Origin: Thermoflexus sp.
GTDB taxonomy: Bacteria > Chloroflexota > Anaerolineae > B4-G1 > DUEL01
Length of the DNA: 6,896 nt
Reading direction: 5' to 3'
NCBI GenBank assembly: GCA_028276215.1
Contig: JAPYWT010000133.1
Coordinates: 1-6,896, forward strand
This document shows, piece after piece, positions 6,832-6,896 of this stretch. The notes under the pieces were generated by a model. That model saw only the letters and a list, made by a program, of their open reading frames with translations, searched no databases and was not told the origin of the DNA. A program made the translations under genes and the position numbers. Positions within the stretch are counted from its first letter, which is position 1. Every line of letters begins with the position of its first letter.

Positions 6832-6896
<65 letters not shown>

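Overview
The window holds one tight plus-strand operon of four genes, followed by a short non-coding tail that collapses into an artificial-looking poly-G/poly-C run, most likely the end of a contig. Base composition is moderately high in GC (roughly 60% by eye), and each internal gene has a strong AGGAGG-type ribosome binding site. Large TPR-CHAT proteins beside small helical, CBS and membrane proteins are typical of morphologically complex bacteria with many conflict genes, such as Chloroflexota, Cyanobacteriota and Actinomycetota. A Chloroflexota (Anaerolineae-like) source, perhaps a metagenomic contig, is my best guess. It rests on style and composition, not on a marker gene.

Layout: (1) 9-4571, a 1520-residue TPR-CHAT protein with a helical N-terminal third, about 11-12 TPR units with a very regular ~40-residue period, and a C-terminal CHAT (caspase/separase-like) peptidase domain with an intact His-Cys dyad (H1345, C1388). 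(2) 4582-5157, a 191-residue soluble all-helical protein with HEAT-like repeats. (3) 5168-5707, a 179-residue protein with two CBS domains and a short Cys/His tail that looks like a degenerate zinc-binding knuckle. (4) 5722-6738, a 338-residue four-helix membrane protein with a large basic cytosolic loop and a disordered Pro-rich tail. The gaps are 10, 10 and 14 bases. The first two junctions share almost the same sequence (TGAGGAGGNNCAGATGGC), with the ribosome binding site overlapping the upstream stop codon.

How they may work together (inference): the TPR array would sense or recruit a partner and control the CHAT peptidase. The HEAT-like protein could be an adaptor or a substrate, the CBS protein a nucleotide-responsive regulator, and the membrane protein an effector or anchor at the inner membrane. 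This fits a protease-centred stress or defence module, but no gene here proves an immune role. I do not recognise the exact four-gene combination as a named system. No RNA gene, CRISPR array, transposon, promoter or terminator could be supported. The operon promoter, and possibly further genes, lie outside the window on both sides.
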